DNA from: Lachnospiraceae bacterium AM93-12TA
Lineage (GTDB): Bacteria > Bacillota > Clostridia > Lachnospirales > Lachnospiraceae
DNA: 30,542 nt
Assembly: GCA_027698105.1 (NCBI GenBank)
Contig: JAQERH010000034.1
Location: forward strand, 1-30,542
Direction: 5' to 3'
The notes beneath the pieces were generated by a model. The model did not search any database. It was not told the origin of the DNA and was given only the letters and a program-made list of their open reading frames with translations. The translations under genes and the position numbers were made by a program. Positions 18,321 to 25,932 of the stretch are shown here, one piece after another; the first letter of the stretch is position 1, and each line of letters begins with the position of its first letter.

Positions 18321-18348
18321 AGGCCCGGCAGCCGGCCGGGCCTTATTC
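18321..18348 (+). terminator. GC-rich hairpin: mgtE terminator or gltX leader element
   Basis: AGGCCCGGC (18321-18329) and GCCGGGCCT (18335-18343) form a perfect 9-bp stem with a five-base loop. The tail TATTCT is short of T. It lies downstream of both the mgtE stop and the predicted gltX start site, so it could end mgtE transcripts, attenuate gltX, or both. Confidence 0.5.
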
Positions 18349-18370
18349 TAACAGTGAGGAGTGTGGAGCT

Positions 18371-19822
18371 ATGGAAAAGATCAGAACAAGATATGCCCCA
18401 AGCCCGACAGGAAAGATGCACGTAGGAAATTTAAGAACTGCGCTGTATGCTTACCTGATTACAAAGCATGAGGGCGGAGATTATATTTTACGAATTGAGG
18501 ATACCGATCAGGAGCGATATGTAGAGGGCGCTACTGAAATTATCTATAATACATTGAAGGATACCGGTCTGATTCATGATGAAGGTCCTGATGTAGGAGG
18601 CCCGGTAGGCCCTTATATCCAGAGCGAACGTCAGAAATCAGGCATTTATATGAAATATGCCAAGGAACTGATCGATAAGGGAGAGGCTTACTACTGCTTC
18701 TGTGATCAGGAGCGCTTAAACAGCCTGAAGAAGACAGTAAACGGCGAAGAGATTATGGCATACGACAAGCACTGCCTGCACCTGTCCAAGGAGGAGGTAG
18801 AGGCGAACCTGGCAGCAGGAAAGCCGTTTGTCATCCGTCAGAACAATCCGACAGAGGGAACGACCACTTTCCACGATGAGATTTACGGCGATATCAGTGT
18901 AGACAACTCTGAGCTGGATGATATGGTTCTCATTAAATCTGACGGATTTCCTACTTACAATTTTGCAAATGTAGTAGACGATCATCTGCAGAAGATTACC
19001 CATGTGGTAAGAGGAAATGAATATCTGTCCTCCTCCCCTAAGTACAACCGCCTCTACGAGGCTTTTGGCTGGGAGGTTCCGGTTTATGTACACTGTCCGA
19101 CCATTACTAACGAGGAGCACAAGAAGCTGAGCAAGAGAAGCGGCCATTCCTCCTACCAGGATCTGATTGATCAGGGCTTCCTCTCTGAGGCGGTAGTAAA
19201 TTTTGTGGCTCTGTTAGGCTGGTCTCCGGAAGGCAACCAGGAGCTGTTTACTCTGGACGAGCTGGTAAAAGAATTTGATTACCGCCATATCAGCAAGTCT
19301 CCAGCTGTCTTTGATATGGTGAAGCTGCGCTGGATGAACGGAGAATATATGAAATCCATGGATTTCGACCGGTTCTATGAGATGGCTGAGCCTTATATCA
19401 AAGAAGTTGTGAAGAAGGATCTGGATCTGAGAAAGATTGCAGCTATGGTGAAGACAAGAATCGAGGTCTTCCCGGATATCGCAGGTCATATTGATTTCTT
19501 TGAGGAGCTTCCACAGTACGATCCTCAGATGTATGTTCACAAGAAGATGAAATCCACAGAGGAGACATCTCTGAAGGTGTTAAAGGATGTGCTTCCAATT
19601 CTGGAGGAGCAGGAGGATTTCACCAATGACGCTCTTTATGAGAAACTGTCAGCCTACATTTCTGAGACAGGTGTTAAGACAGGATTTGTTATGTGGCCTA
19701 TCCGTACCGCCGTATCCGGAAAGCAGATGACTCCGGCCGGAGCTACTGAGATTATGGAGGTTCTGGGAAAAGAGGAATCGTTAGAGAGAATCAGAAAGGG
19801 AATTGAGCTTCTGGAGAAGTAG
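18371..19822 (+). CDS. gltX: Glutamyl-tRNA synthetase
   Basis: 483 residues, class I synthetase. The HIGH-type motif is in [13 protein letters not shown] (17-20 HVGN) and the KMSKS-type motif is KKLSKRSG near residue 253. Between them lie the Glu-site and acceptor-binding segments, and the C-terminal ~130 residues form the helical anticodon-binding region. It charges tRNA-Glu, and in most Firmicutes also tRNA-Gln for later amidation by GatCAB; whether this one is non-discriminating cannot be read directly. The start is ATG 18371 with GAGGAG upstream; earlier in-frame starts overlap mgtE and give a non-family N terminus. It is a single-gene unit bounded by its own promoter and a terminator. 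Confidence 0.96.
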   Translation: MEKIRTRYAPSPTGKMHVGNLRTALYAYLITKHEGGDYILRIEDTDQERYVEGATEIIYNTLKDTGLIHDEGPDVGGPVGPYIQSERQKSGIYMKYAKELIDKGEAYYCFCDQERLNSLKKTVNGEEIMAYDKHCLHLSKEEVEANLAAGKPFVIRQNNPTEGTTTFHDEIYGDISVDNSELDDMVLIKSDGFPTYNFANVVDDHLQKITHVVRGNEYLSSSPKYNRLYEAFGWEVPVYVHCPTITNEEHKKLSKRSGHSSYQDLIDQGFLSEAVVNFVALLGWSPEGNQELFTLDELVKEFDYRHISKSPAVFDMVKLRWMNGEYMKSMDFDRFYEMAEPYIKEVVKKDLDLRKIAAMVKTRIEVFPDIAGHIDFFEELPQYDPQMYVHKKMKSTEETSLKVLKDVLPILEEQEDFTNDALYEKLSAYISETGVKTGFVMWPIRTAVSGKQMTPAGATEIMEVLGKEESLERIRKGIELLEK

Positions 19823-19834
19823 AAGCTGTTGCCA

Positions 19835-19874
19835 GGAGGATGTCCTGCGGAAAATCCGCGGCATCCTCCCTTTT
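19835..19874 (+). terminator. Terminator after gltX
   Basis: GGAGGATG (19835-19842) pairs with CATCCTCC (19862-19869), and GCGGA with TCCGC inside it, separated by a small internal loop. Four T follow after one C (19871-19874). Confidence 0.8.
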
Positions 19875-19942
19875 GTCTCAGCGGAAAATGAACGGTAAGC
19901 GTCCCTGAACGGAATATGGGCCGCCTTGGAAGGAGTTAGAAC

Positions 19943-21796
19943 ATGCCATTTAATGAAGCGCAGTCTGCGGCAGTCAGCCACAGGGACGGCCCTATGATGG
20001 TTCTGGCAGGGCCGGGATCCGGGAAGACGACAGTGGTTACTCATCGGGTCCAGAGCTTAATTGAGAAGTATGGAGTAAATCCATCGTCTATCCTGGTGAT
20101 TACCTTTACCCGGGCGGCTGCCAGGGAGATGAAGGAAAGGTTTGAGCGCCTGATGGAGGGAAGGCCCATGAGAGGACAGGTAAGCTTTGGAACATTCCAC
20201 TCTGTTTTTTTCAGAATCCTGAAGCTGGCCTATCAGTACGATGCGTCGGACATTATAAGGGAGGAACAGAAGAATCGGCTGATTCGGGAGCTTACGGCAA
20301 AGGAGCAGCTGGAACCGGAGGATGAAAATGAGCTTGTCTCCTCTCTGATCAGTGAGATCAGCGCTGTGAAGGGAGAGCAGATTGACTTAGAGCACTATTA
20401 TGCCAAAAGCTGCTCCGGGGATTCCTTCAGGCGGATTTACAGAGGATATGAGAGTCAGCTGCAGCAGGCACATAAAATCGATTTTGACGATATGCTGGTC
20501 ATGTGCCATGATTTGTTCTGCCAGCGCCCTGATATTCTGTCTGCCTGGCAGAAAAAGTATGAATATATCCTGGTAGATGAATTTCAGGATATTAACAGAC
20601 TTCAGTATCAGATTGTGCGGATGCTGGCCGCGCCTTCGGATAACCTTTTTATTGTAGGGGATGACGACCAGTCGATTTACAGGTTCCGTGGAGCAAAGCC
20701 GGAGATTATGCTGGGATTTGAGAAGGATTATCCAAAAGCTTCCAGAGTGCTTCTGGATGTGAATTACCGTTCCACCAGAGAGATTGTAGAGGCTTCCCTG
20801 AGGCTGATTGAGAATAATGAGAAGCGGTTTAAGAAATCTCTGACAACAGCCGGCGGCAGGGGACGGGGTGTTATCACAAGAGTCTGGGAGGACGAGGAGG
20901 AGGAAAACAGCCGCATTGCAGAGGAGATCCGCATGTATGCAGAGGCTGGATGCAGCTACCGCGATATTGCAGTTCTGTACAGGACGAACTCCGGACCTAA
21001 GAGGCTTATTGAAAAGCTGATGGAGTACAACCTGCCATTTAAGGCCAGGGATCTGGTTCCCAATCTTTATGAGCACTGGATTTCCAAAAATATTCTGGCC
21101 TATATTCGTGTAGCGATGGGAAGCAGGGAGAGGGCTGAGGTACTTCAGATGATAAACCGTCCTGCCAGATATGTGAGCCGGGATGCACTGAGAGATCCCC
21201 AGGTATCCTTTGAACAGCTGAAAACGTATTATAAGGACAAGGACTGGATGGTGGAGCGCATTGAAAATCTGGAGTTTGATCTGACAGCGCTCAGCAGGAT
21301 GTCGCCTCTGGCAGCAGTGAACTATATCCGGAAATCCATCGGCTACGATGCCTGGCTTTACGAGTATGCAGCTGCTCACCACATAAAGGCAGAGGAGCTT
21401 TTAGAGACAGCGGAGCAGCTGAGAGACAGCGCAGCCAGGTATAAGACATTTGATGCCTGGTTTGAGCATATCAGGGCTTATGGGGAGGAACTGAAGCGGC
21501 AGGCTAAGGAGAGAGAGGAGCAGGAGGATGCGGTGATGCTCTCTACCATGCACAGCTCCAAGGGTCTGGAGTACCGGGTGGTTTACATTATGGACGCCAA
21601 CGAGGGGGTGACGCCCCACAATAAGGCAGTGCTGGACGCTGATATTGAGGAAGAACGGCGTCTGTTCTATGTGGCTATGACCAGGGCTAAACAGCGGCTT
21701 CATGTTTACAGTGTGAAAAACAGGTACCACAAGCCGGCACAGCTGTCCAGGTTTGTGGAGGAATATCTGGATGGACAGGAAGGAAGGGAGTCATAA
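19943..21796 (+). CDS. UvrD/PcrA-like superfamily 1 DNA helicase (short form)
   Basis: 617 residues with all SF1A motifs in order: Q motif FNEAQSAAV, motif I AGPGSGKTT (22-30), Ia TFTRAAAREM, II VDEFQD, III GDDDQSIYRFRGA, IV NYRS, V TMHSSKGLEYRVVY and VI RRLFYVAMTRAKQRL. These enzymes unwind DNA 3' to 5' during repair and displace RecA. PcrA and UvrD are normally about 720-750 residues, so this copy lacks the usual C-terminal tail, and the 2B region looks compact. It may be a paralogue beside a full-length PcrA elsewhere; that is inference. AAGGAG precedes ATG 19943. It is followed after 6 bases by a BtuR-type gene, so the two are probably co-transcribed. Confidence 0.93.
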   Translation: MPFNEAQSAAVSHRDGPMMVLAGPGSGKTTVVTHRVQSLIEKYGVNPSSILVITFTRAAAREMKERFERLMEGRPMRGQVSFGTFHSVFFRILKLAYQYDASDIIREEQKNRLIRELTAKEQLEPEDENELVSSLISEISAVKGEQIDLEHYYAKSCSGDSFRRIYRGYESQLQQAHKIDFDDMLVMCHDLFCQRPDILSAWQKKYEYILVDEFQDINRLQYQIVRMLAAPSDNLFIVGDDDQSIYRFRGAKPEIMLGFEKDYPKASRVLLDVNYRSTREIVEASLRLIENNEKRFKKSLTTAGGRGRGVITRVWEDEEEENSRIAEEIRMYAEAGCSYRDIAVLYRTNSGPKRLIEKLMEYNLPFKARDLVPNLYEHWISKNILAYIRVAMGSRERAEVLQMINRPARYVSRDALRDPQVSFEQLKTYYKDKDWMVERIENLEFDLTALSRMSPLAAVNYIRKSIGYDAWLYEYAAAHHIKAEELLETAEQLRDSAARYKTFDAWFEHIRAYGEELKRQAKEREEQEDAVMLSTMHSSKGLEYRVVYIMDANEGVTPHNKAVLDADIEEERRLFYVAMTRAKQRLHVYSVKNRYHKPAQLSRFVEEYLDGQEGRES

Positions 21797-21802
21797 AATC
21801 AT

Positions 21803-22336
21803 ATGGGCTGCGTTCACATTTACTGTGGAGATGGAAAGGGAAAGACGACGGCGGCAGTGGGTCTGGCTGTGAGAATGCAGGGCTGCGGCTATCCTGTGGT
21901 AATTGCCAGATTCCTAAAGACAGACGATTCAGGGGAGGTAAGGGCTCTTGGAAGCCTTCCGGGCATTACAGTGATTCCGTGCAGAAAGAGCTTTGGCTTT
22001 ACCTGGCAGATGACAGAGGAGCAGAAGGAAGAGGCCACCTGCTGTTACAGCGCTCTTTTTGAGGAGGCGGCTGTTCTGGCGCAGGATGCCTGCAGCAGGG
22101 GAGAACAGGCGCTTCTCATCCTGGATGAGATATTTGCAGCCATGGGAAATGGATTTGTAGAGGAGAAGCGGGTGCTGGATTTTCTGAAAAAACGGCCTCA
22201 CAACCTGGAAATAGCACTGACAGGACGTAACCCCTCGGACAGGATGACAGAGGCTGCTGACTATGTATCGGAGATTCTGTGCAGGAAACATCCGTTTGAA
22301 AAGGGGCTTGGAGCCAGAAGAGGGATTGAATTCTGA
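21803..22336 (+). CDS. btuR: Cob(I)alamin / corrinoid adenosyltransferase, BtuR/CobO type
   Basis: 177 residues. The P-loop is GDGKGKTTA (9-17), a Walker-B-like stretch is LLILDEIFAAM, and the C terminus KHPFEKGLGARRGIEF is the signature ending of the BtuR/CobA/CobO family. The enzyme transfers the 5'-deoxyadenosyl group from ATP to cob(I)alamin or cob(I)yrinate diamide to make the active coenzyme. It uses an unusual inverted P-loop. No other cobalamin gene is nearby: it sits 6 bases after a helicase gene and 22 bases before an unknown membrane protein gene. The N terminus is shorter than E. coli BtuR, as common in clostridial copies. Confidence 0.93.
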   Translation: MGCVHIYCGDGKGKTTAAVGLAVRMQGCGYPVVIARFLKTDDSGEVRALGSLPGITVIPCRKSFGFTWQMTEEQKEEATCCYSALFEEAAVLAQDACSRGEQALLILDEIFAAMGNGFVEEKRVLDFLKKRPHNLEIALTGRNPSDRMTEAADYVSEILCRKHPFEKGLGARRGIEF

Positions 22337-22358
22337 CAGCGTGAAAGGATAGGGAAAG

Positions 22359-23006
22359 ATGAACAGAAGACAAAGGCCGCAGATGCGCCTGATTACTAAC
22401 GAAATGAGAGAGGAATACATTTCCCAGATGGATGAAGCGTATCCAGGATACCGGGAAGAACGCGAAAAGCTGTATACCTTTGTCAAAATTTTTACAGGAG
22501 TGAGGGTGCTGTACAGCCTGTTTTATATAGGGCTGTGCCTGCTGTGCAGCCTGGATGTAACAGAGGGACTGGTAAACCTTTTGAGTACAGCAGTATTTTA
22601 TTTCTGGTATACGCTTCTTCTTCAGTCTGGCTGGGGAGTAGCTGCGTTAATGCTGGCAGCCAGAGGAATCGGCCTCGGAATTGGAGGCGCCGGCCTTCTA
22701 AGCAATGCACCGTGGCTGGTAGCGGCAGCGCCTGGGGCAGTGGCAGGAGCCGTAATCTTTACAATGATTGCAGGGATGGTTATGCAGTTTCTGGAAGCGG
22801 TGTTCTGCATCTATGTGCTGTTTAACAGACAGGCATCCATGACAGTGAAGCTGAACCGGGCGATGAATCTTTACTTTTCTAAAAAAGCTGTCTCCAGAAC
22901 GACGCTGGAACAGATGGCAGGGTATAAAAATGACGCCTCTGAGGAGGAGCAGACAGAGGGTGAACAGGAGAATCAGGAGAATGACGAAAATAAGAAATTT
23001 ACTTGA
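22359..23006 (+). CDS. Membrane protein of unknown function
   Basis: 215 residues. A hydrophilic N terminus of ~45 residues (REEYISQMDEAYPGYREEREKL) precedes about four or five transmembrane helices between residues 45 and 155. A cytoplasmic tail follows, ending in an extremely acidic Glu/Gln/Asn stretch. I do not recognise the family. AAAGG lies 10 bases before ATG 22359. It is 22 bases after btuR and likely in the same transcript. No catalytic or metal-binding pattern stands out. Confidence 0.75.
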   Translation: MNRRQRPQMRLITNEMREEYISQMDEAYPGYREEREKLYTFVKIFTGVRVLYSLFYIGLCLLCSLDVTEGLVNLLSTAVFYFWYTLLLQSGWGVAALMLAARGIGLGIGGAGLLSNAPWLVAAAPGAVAGAVIFTMIAGMVMQFLEAVFCIYVLFNRQASMTVKLNRAMNLYFSKKAVSRTTLEQMAGYKNDASEEEQTEGEQENQENDENKKFT

Positions 23007-23070
23007 TTTTTCCGGTTGTCTCTGATAGCATTAGTGTACACAGATAAAATATGGAAAGGTAAGGAACGAT

Positions 23071-23406
23071 ATGGCTGAGAACAAGAACGTAAACCCGGAT
23101 GCAGAAAACGAGGAGGAGATGACAGTTACCCTCACTTTAGATGATGGAAGAGAGCTGGAGTGCGTGGTCCTCACAATCTTCCCTGCAGGAGATAAGGAGT
23201 ACATTGCCCTGCTTCCGATGGACGATGAGGACAGCGAGGAGGGAGAGGTTTATCTGTACCGCTATACAGAGGACGAGAATGGCGCTCCGAATCTGGAGAA
23301 CATCGAAGATGACGATGAGTATGAGGTAGTAGCTGACGCTTTTGACGAGCTGTTAGACGAGCAGGAGTACGACGAACTTGTAAGCGAGGACGAGTTAGAT
23401 GACTAA
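23071..23406 (+). CDS. DUF1292 family protein (YrzB-like)
   Basis: 111 residues, very acidic. The core MTVTLTLDDGRELECVVLTIFPAGDKEYIALLPMDD followed by EVYLYRYTEDENG is the DUF1292 pattern, with acidic extensions at both ends. B. subtilis YrzB is the best-known relative and has no established biochemical role. In many Firmicutes it sits near ruvX/yrrK and alaS; here it follows an unknown membrane protein with a 64-base gap. I see no convincing promoter in that gap. AAGGTAAGG precedes ATG 23071. The gene converges on ychF. Confidence 0.88.
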   Translation: MAENKNVNPDAENEEEMTVTLTLDDGRELECVVLTIFPAGDKEYIALLPMDDEDSEEGEVYLYRYTEDENGAPNLENIEDDDEYEVVADAFDELLDEQEYDELVSEDELDD

Positions 23407-23436
23407 ATAATTTCTGCGGCACAAAAGCTGCAGGAT

Positions 23437-23487
23437 AAAAAACCCCGGAACTGCGTGTCGGTGAATGACAGCAGCTCCGGGGTTTTT
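23437..23487. terminator. Bidirectional terminator between the DUF1292 gene and ychF
   Basis: ACCCCGGA and TCCGGGGT form the outer stem, CTGC/GCAG and TGTC/GACA continue it after one A-C mismatch, and the loop is seven bases. Six A precede it (23437-23442) and five T follow (23483-23487), so it can end transcription from both convergent genes. Confidence 0.93.
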
Positions 23488-23512
23488 ACTGATTTTACTA
23501 AAATAATGGGTT

Positions 23513-24610
23513 CTATACGTTGAAGCGGAACAGAACCACATCTCCGTCCTTTACCACGTATTCCTTGCCTTCCATGCGGACCAGACCTTTTTCCTTGGCA
23601 GCTGTGTAGGTTCCGCAGTCTAACAGATCCTGGTAATTTACAACCTCAGCCTTGATAAAGCCCCGTTCGAAATCAGAGTGAATCTTTCCGGCTGCCTGAG
23701 GCGCTTTTGTGCCCACTTTGATGGTCCAGGCTCTGGTCTCAGTTTCTCCGGCTGTCAGATAGCTGATCAGGCCTAACAGACGGTAGCTGGCAGCGATCAG
23801 CTTGTCAAGTCCTGACTCAGTCAGTCCCAGATCCTCTAAGAACATCTTCTTCTCATCATCGTCCAGCTCGGCAATTTCCTGTTCAATCTGAGCGCAGATG
23901 ACGAATACTTCGCTTCCGTTTTCAGCGGCGAATGTTCTCACTGCCTGTACGTACTCGTTGGAAGCTCCGTCGTCAGCCAGTTCGTCTTCAGCTACATTGG
24001 CAGCGAAGATTACCGGTTTCCAGGTGAGAAGGTTTAAGGAGGCAATAAATGCCAGCTCATCCTCATCCTCTGTCTCGTAACTTCTGGCCAGCTTGCCTTC
24101 CTCCAGATGGGCGTACATGGCCTTTAAGATTTCAAGCTCTTTAGCCAGTGCCTTATTTCCCATGGCGCTCTTTGTGGTTTTGGCAATACGGCGCTCCAGA
24201 ATCTCCATATCAGAGAAAATAAGTTCCAGGTCAATGGTTTCAATATCACGCAGTGGGTTTACGCTTCCGTCTACGTGAACCACGTTAGGATCCTCAAAGC
24301 AGCGGACTACATGGACAATGGCATCTACTTCGCGGATATTGGACAGGAACTGGTTTCCCAGGCCCTCGCCCTTGGATGCGCCCTTCACCAGTCCGGCAAT
24401 ATCGACAAACTCGATGACTGCCGGTGTAATCTTAGCAGAATGATAGAGATCAGCCAGTTTCTGCAGTCTCTCGTCCGGAACAGGAACTACGCCTACGTTT
24501 GGATCAATGGTGCAGAAAGGGTAGTTGGCAGATTCTGCGCCAGCTTTGGTCAGTGAGTTAAAAAGTGTACTTTTTCCCACGTTGGGGAGACCGACGATTC
24601 CTAATTTCAT
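23513..24610 (-). CDS. ychF: Redox-regulated ATPase YchF (OLA1 family)
   Basis: 365 residues, the family's length. The P-loop is GLPNVGKS near residues 7-14, switch/G3 is [20 protein letters not shown], and the base-recognition motif is NVAE rather than NKxD. The NxxE form is the reason YchF prefers ATP over GTP. A coiled coil follows, and the C-terminal TGS domain includes [16 protein letters not shown] and the ending [12 protein letters not shown]. YchF binds ribosomes and is linked to oxidative-stress and translation control. I chose ATG 24610, preceded by AGGTG; the GTG at 24622 would add four residues and overlap the binding site. It has its own promoter. Confidence 0.97.
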   Translation of the reverse strand: MKLGIVGLPNVGKSTLFNSLTKAGAESANYPFCTIDPNVGVVPVPDERLQKLADLYHSAKITPAVIEFVDIAGLVKGASKGEGLGNQFLSNIREVDAIVHVVRCFEDPNVVHVDGSVNPLRDIETIDLELIFSDMEILERRIAKTTKSAMGNKALAKELEILKAMYAHLEEGKLARSYETEDEDELAFIASLNLLTWKPVIFAANVAEDELADDGASNEYVQAVRTFAAENGSEVFVICAQIEQEIAELDDDEKKMFLEDLGLTESGLDKLIAASYRLLGLISYLTAGETETRAWTIKVGTKAPQAAGKIHSDFERGFIKAEVVNYQDLLDCGTYTAAKEKGLVRMEGKEYVVKDGDVVLFRFNV

Positions 24611-24670
24611 ATTTCGTTTCACCTGTTCAGAAACCCTTATTTTTACAGGTTCCTGCCTTTCTTTCTGTTT

Positions 24671-24700
24671 TTATTACATGGTGTATTACACCTTTTTCAA
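24671..24700 (-). promoter_or_regulatory. Possible second promoter of ychF
   Basis: On the minus strand TTGAAA (24695-24700), an 18-bp spacer and TAATAA (24671-24676). Weaker than the distal promoter, but its -35 box lies in a repeat shared with that promoter. Confidence 0.35.
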
Positions 24701-24764
24701 TCGTGGATACAGCTGTTTCAAATAAACTCTGTTTCTGATGCAAAAGAGTTTAACGCAAATATAA

Positions 24765-24793
24765 AGTATAGCATAAGGACACCTCTTTTTCAA
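24765..24793 (-). promoter_or_regulatory. Main promoter of ychF
   Basis: On the minus strand TTGAAA (24788-24793) and TATACT (24765-24770) have a 17-bp spacer. The start near 24758 gives a ~148-nt leader. Confidence 0.75.
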
Positions 24794-24843
24794 TCGCATC
24801 AGCTAAATATTCAATGTAAACACTTGATTGTGCCCTGATATAC

Positions 24844-24887
24844 AAAAATGGCGTGAAATCAAAGGGCTACAGTTCTGATTTCACGCC
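24844..24887 (-). terminator. Terminator of tRNA-Leu
   Basis: On the minus strand GGCGTGAAATCA (24876-24887) pairs perfectly with TGATTTCACGCC (24850-24861). The second arm is followed by A and five T (24844-24848). It starts 6 bases after the tRNA. Confidence 0.92.
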
Positions 24888-24893
24888 GTGGAC

Positions 24894-24973
24894 TGCGGGT
24901 AACAGGACTTGAACCTGCACGGTCTCCCACCAGAACCTAAATCTGGCGCGTCTGCCAATTCCGCCATACCCGC
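24894..24973 (-). tRNA. tRNA-Leu, anticodon UAG
   Basis: 80 nt on the minus strand. The acceptor stem GCGGGTA/TACCCGC has discriminator A. The D arm is GGCGGAATTGGCAGAC. The anticodon stem CCAGA/TCTGG holds the loop TTTAGGT with anticodon TAG. The short extra arm is typical of class II, and the T arm is GCAGG-TTCAAGT-CCTGT. It reads CUA and probably other CUN codons. The CCA end is not encoded (GTC follows), so CCA-adding enzyme is required. Promoter and terminator are both adjacent, making it a single-gene unit. Confidence 0.96.
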
Positions 24974-24984
24974 AGATGTGTTTT

Positions 24985-25013
24985 ATTATACGGGAGAGAA
25001 AGGAAAAAGTCAA
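24985..25013 (-). promoter_or_regulatory. Promoter of tRNA-Leu
   Basis: On the minus strand TTGACT (25008-25013) and a perfect TATAAT (24985-24990) have a 17-bp spacer. Transcription would begin only about five bases before the mature tRNA. Confidence 0.9.
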
Positions 25014-25106
25014 TTGCCCTGCAGAGAGAAGAAAAGAGAAAATTTGCTTTCCCTGTCTGGTATTTCATATTTATAAAAAGGTTGTGAATAAATTTGCAAA
25101 AAAGGC

Positions 25107-25135
25107 ATGACTTTTCGCAGGTTCTATGTTAGAAT
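25107..25135 (+). promoter_or_regulatory. Promoter of the pcp-iadA-yfcC operon
   Basis: ATGACT (25107-25112), a 17-bp spacer and TAGAAT (25130-25135), with an extended -10 TG at 25127-25128. The leader is about 68 nt. Confidence 0.6.
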
Positions 25136-25157
25136 ACTTCGGGATTATCTGTAAAAC

Positions 25158-25190
25158 AGGCCTGACTTCCCGATATCGGGGCGCAGGCCT
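25158..25190 (+). promoter_or_regulatory. Stem-loop in the pcp leader
   Basis: AGGCCTG (25158-25164) pairs with CAGGCCT (25184-25190), and CCCGA/TCGGG forms an inner helix. No T tract follows. It lies between the promoter and the pcp ribosome binding site, so it may affect mRNA stability or attenuation; the role is unknown. Confidence 0.45.
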
Positions 25191-25209
25191 TCCATACAGG
25201 GAGGATACG

Positions 25210-25869
25210 ATGAAAATTTTGCTGACTGGGTTTGAACCTTTTGGATCTCACCGTTCCAATCCGTCCTGGGATGCGGCGGCGGCTCTTCCTGAGACGGTGG
25301 GAGGAGTTCAGATTGTGAAGCTGAAACTGCCGGTTTCCTTTCGGCGTTTTTCAGCTCTCCTGGAGGCTGCCATAGAGAGAGAAAGACCGGAGGGGCTTAT
25401 CTGCGTGGGGCTGGCTGGAGGAGAGGACAAGGTAAGCATAGAACGGGTAGGAATTAATCTGATGGAGGCGAGGATTCCGGACAACGATGGTTTTCAGCCA
25501 TTTGATACGCCGGTTCGTCCTGACGGAGATACTGCGTATTTTTCTACATTTCCTGTCAAGCGTATGGCTAAGGCAGTGGAACGCAGAGGGATTGCCTCCT
25601 GTGTATCCTATTCAGCCGGAACCTTCGTATGCAATGCAGTACTGTACACAGGACTTTATCTGGCTTCATCCAGATATCCGTCTATGAAATGCTGTTTCAT
25701 CCATGTGCCATATGATGAGACCATGGAGGAGGCTTTGACAGGACAGCCCTTTATGAAGAGGGAAATGCTGATAGAGGCTCTGTCTGCGGTACTGGAAGAG
25801 ACGGCGGAGGATTTGCGCGAAAAAGGGAAGCATGGTGATTTGCATGAAGCCGTCGGCACTATTTTTTAA
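25210..25869 (+). CDS. pcp: Pyroglutamyl peptidase I
   Basis: 219 residues, a cysteine peptidase of family C15. The conserved opening LLTGFEPFG is at residues 4-12, and the catalytic triad is readable as Glu78 (in VSIERVGINLMEARIPDN), Cys141 (in SAGTFVCNAVLYTGLY) and His165 (in CCFIHVPY). It removes N-terminal pyroglutamate from peptides in the cytoplasm. The start is ATG 25210, fixed by AGGGAGG at 25197-25203; the open frame extends upstream through the promoter but without a start that fits the family. It leads an operon with iadA and a YfcC-type carrier, so its likely job is processing blocked peptides taken up or generated in the cell. Confidence 0.96.
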   Translation: MKILLTGFEPFGSHRSNPSWDAAAALPETVGGVQIVKLKLPVSFRRFSALLEAAIERERPEGLICVGLAGGEDKVSIERVGINLMEARIPDNDGFQPFDTPVRPDGDTAYFSTFPVKRMAKAVERRGIASCVSYSAGTFVCNAVLYTGLYLASSRYPSMKCCFIHVPYDETMEEALTGQPFMKREMLIEALSAVLEETAEDLREKGKHGDLHEAVGTIF

Positions 25870-25932
25870 TTCACAGGAAAGTAACGTCTGCCGGAGCGGA
25901 CGTTTATGCCAGAACAGAAAGGAAGCAGCCAT

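Noticed and set aside
20387..21382. A 331-codon minus-strand open frame opposite the helicase gene
   Set aside because: The helicase on the plus strand carries all SF1 motifs. The antisense product is His/Leu/Ile-rich with no domain, as expected from a shadow of a biased coding sequence.
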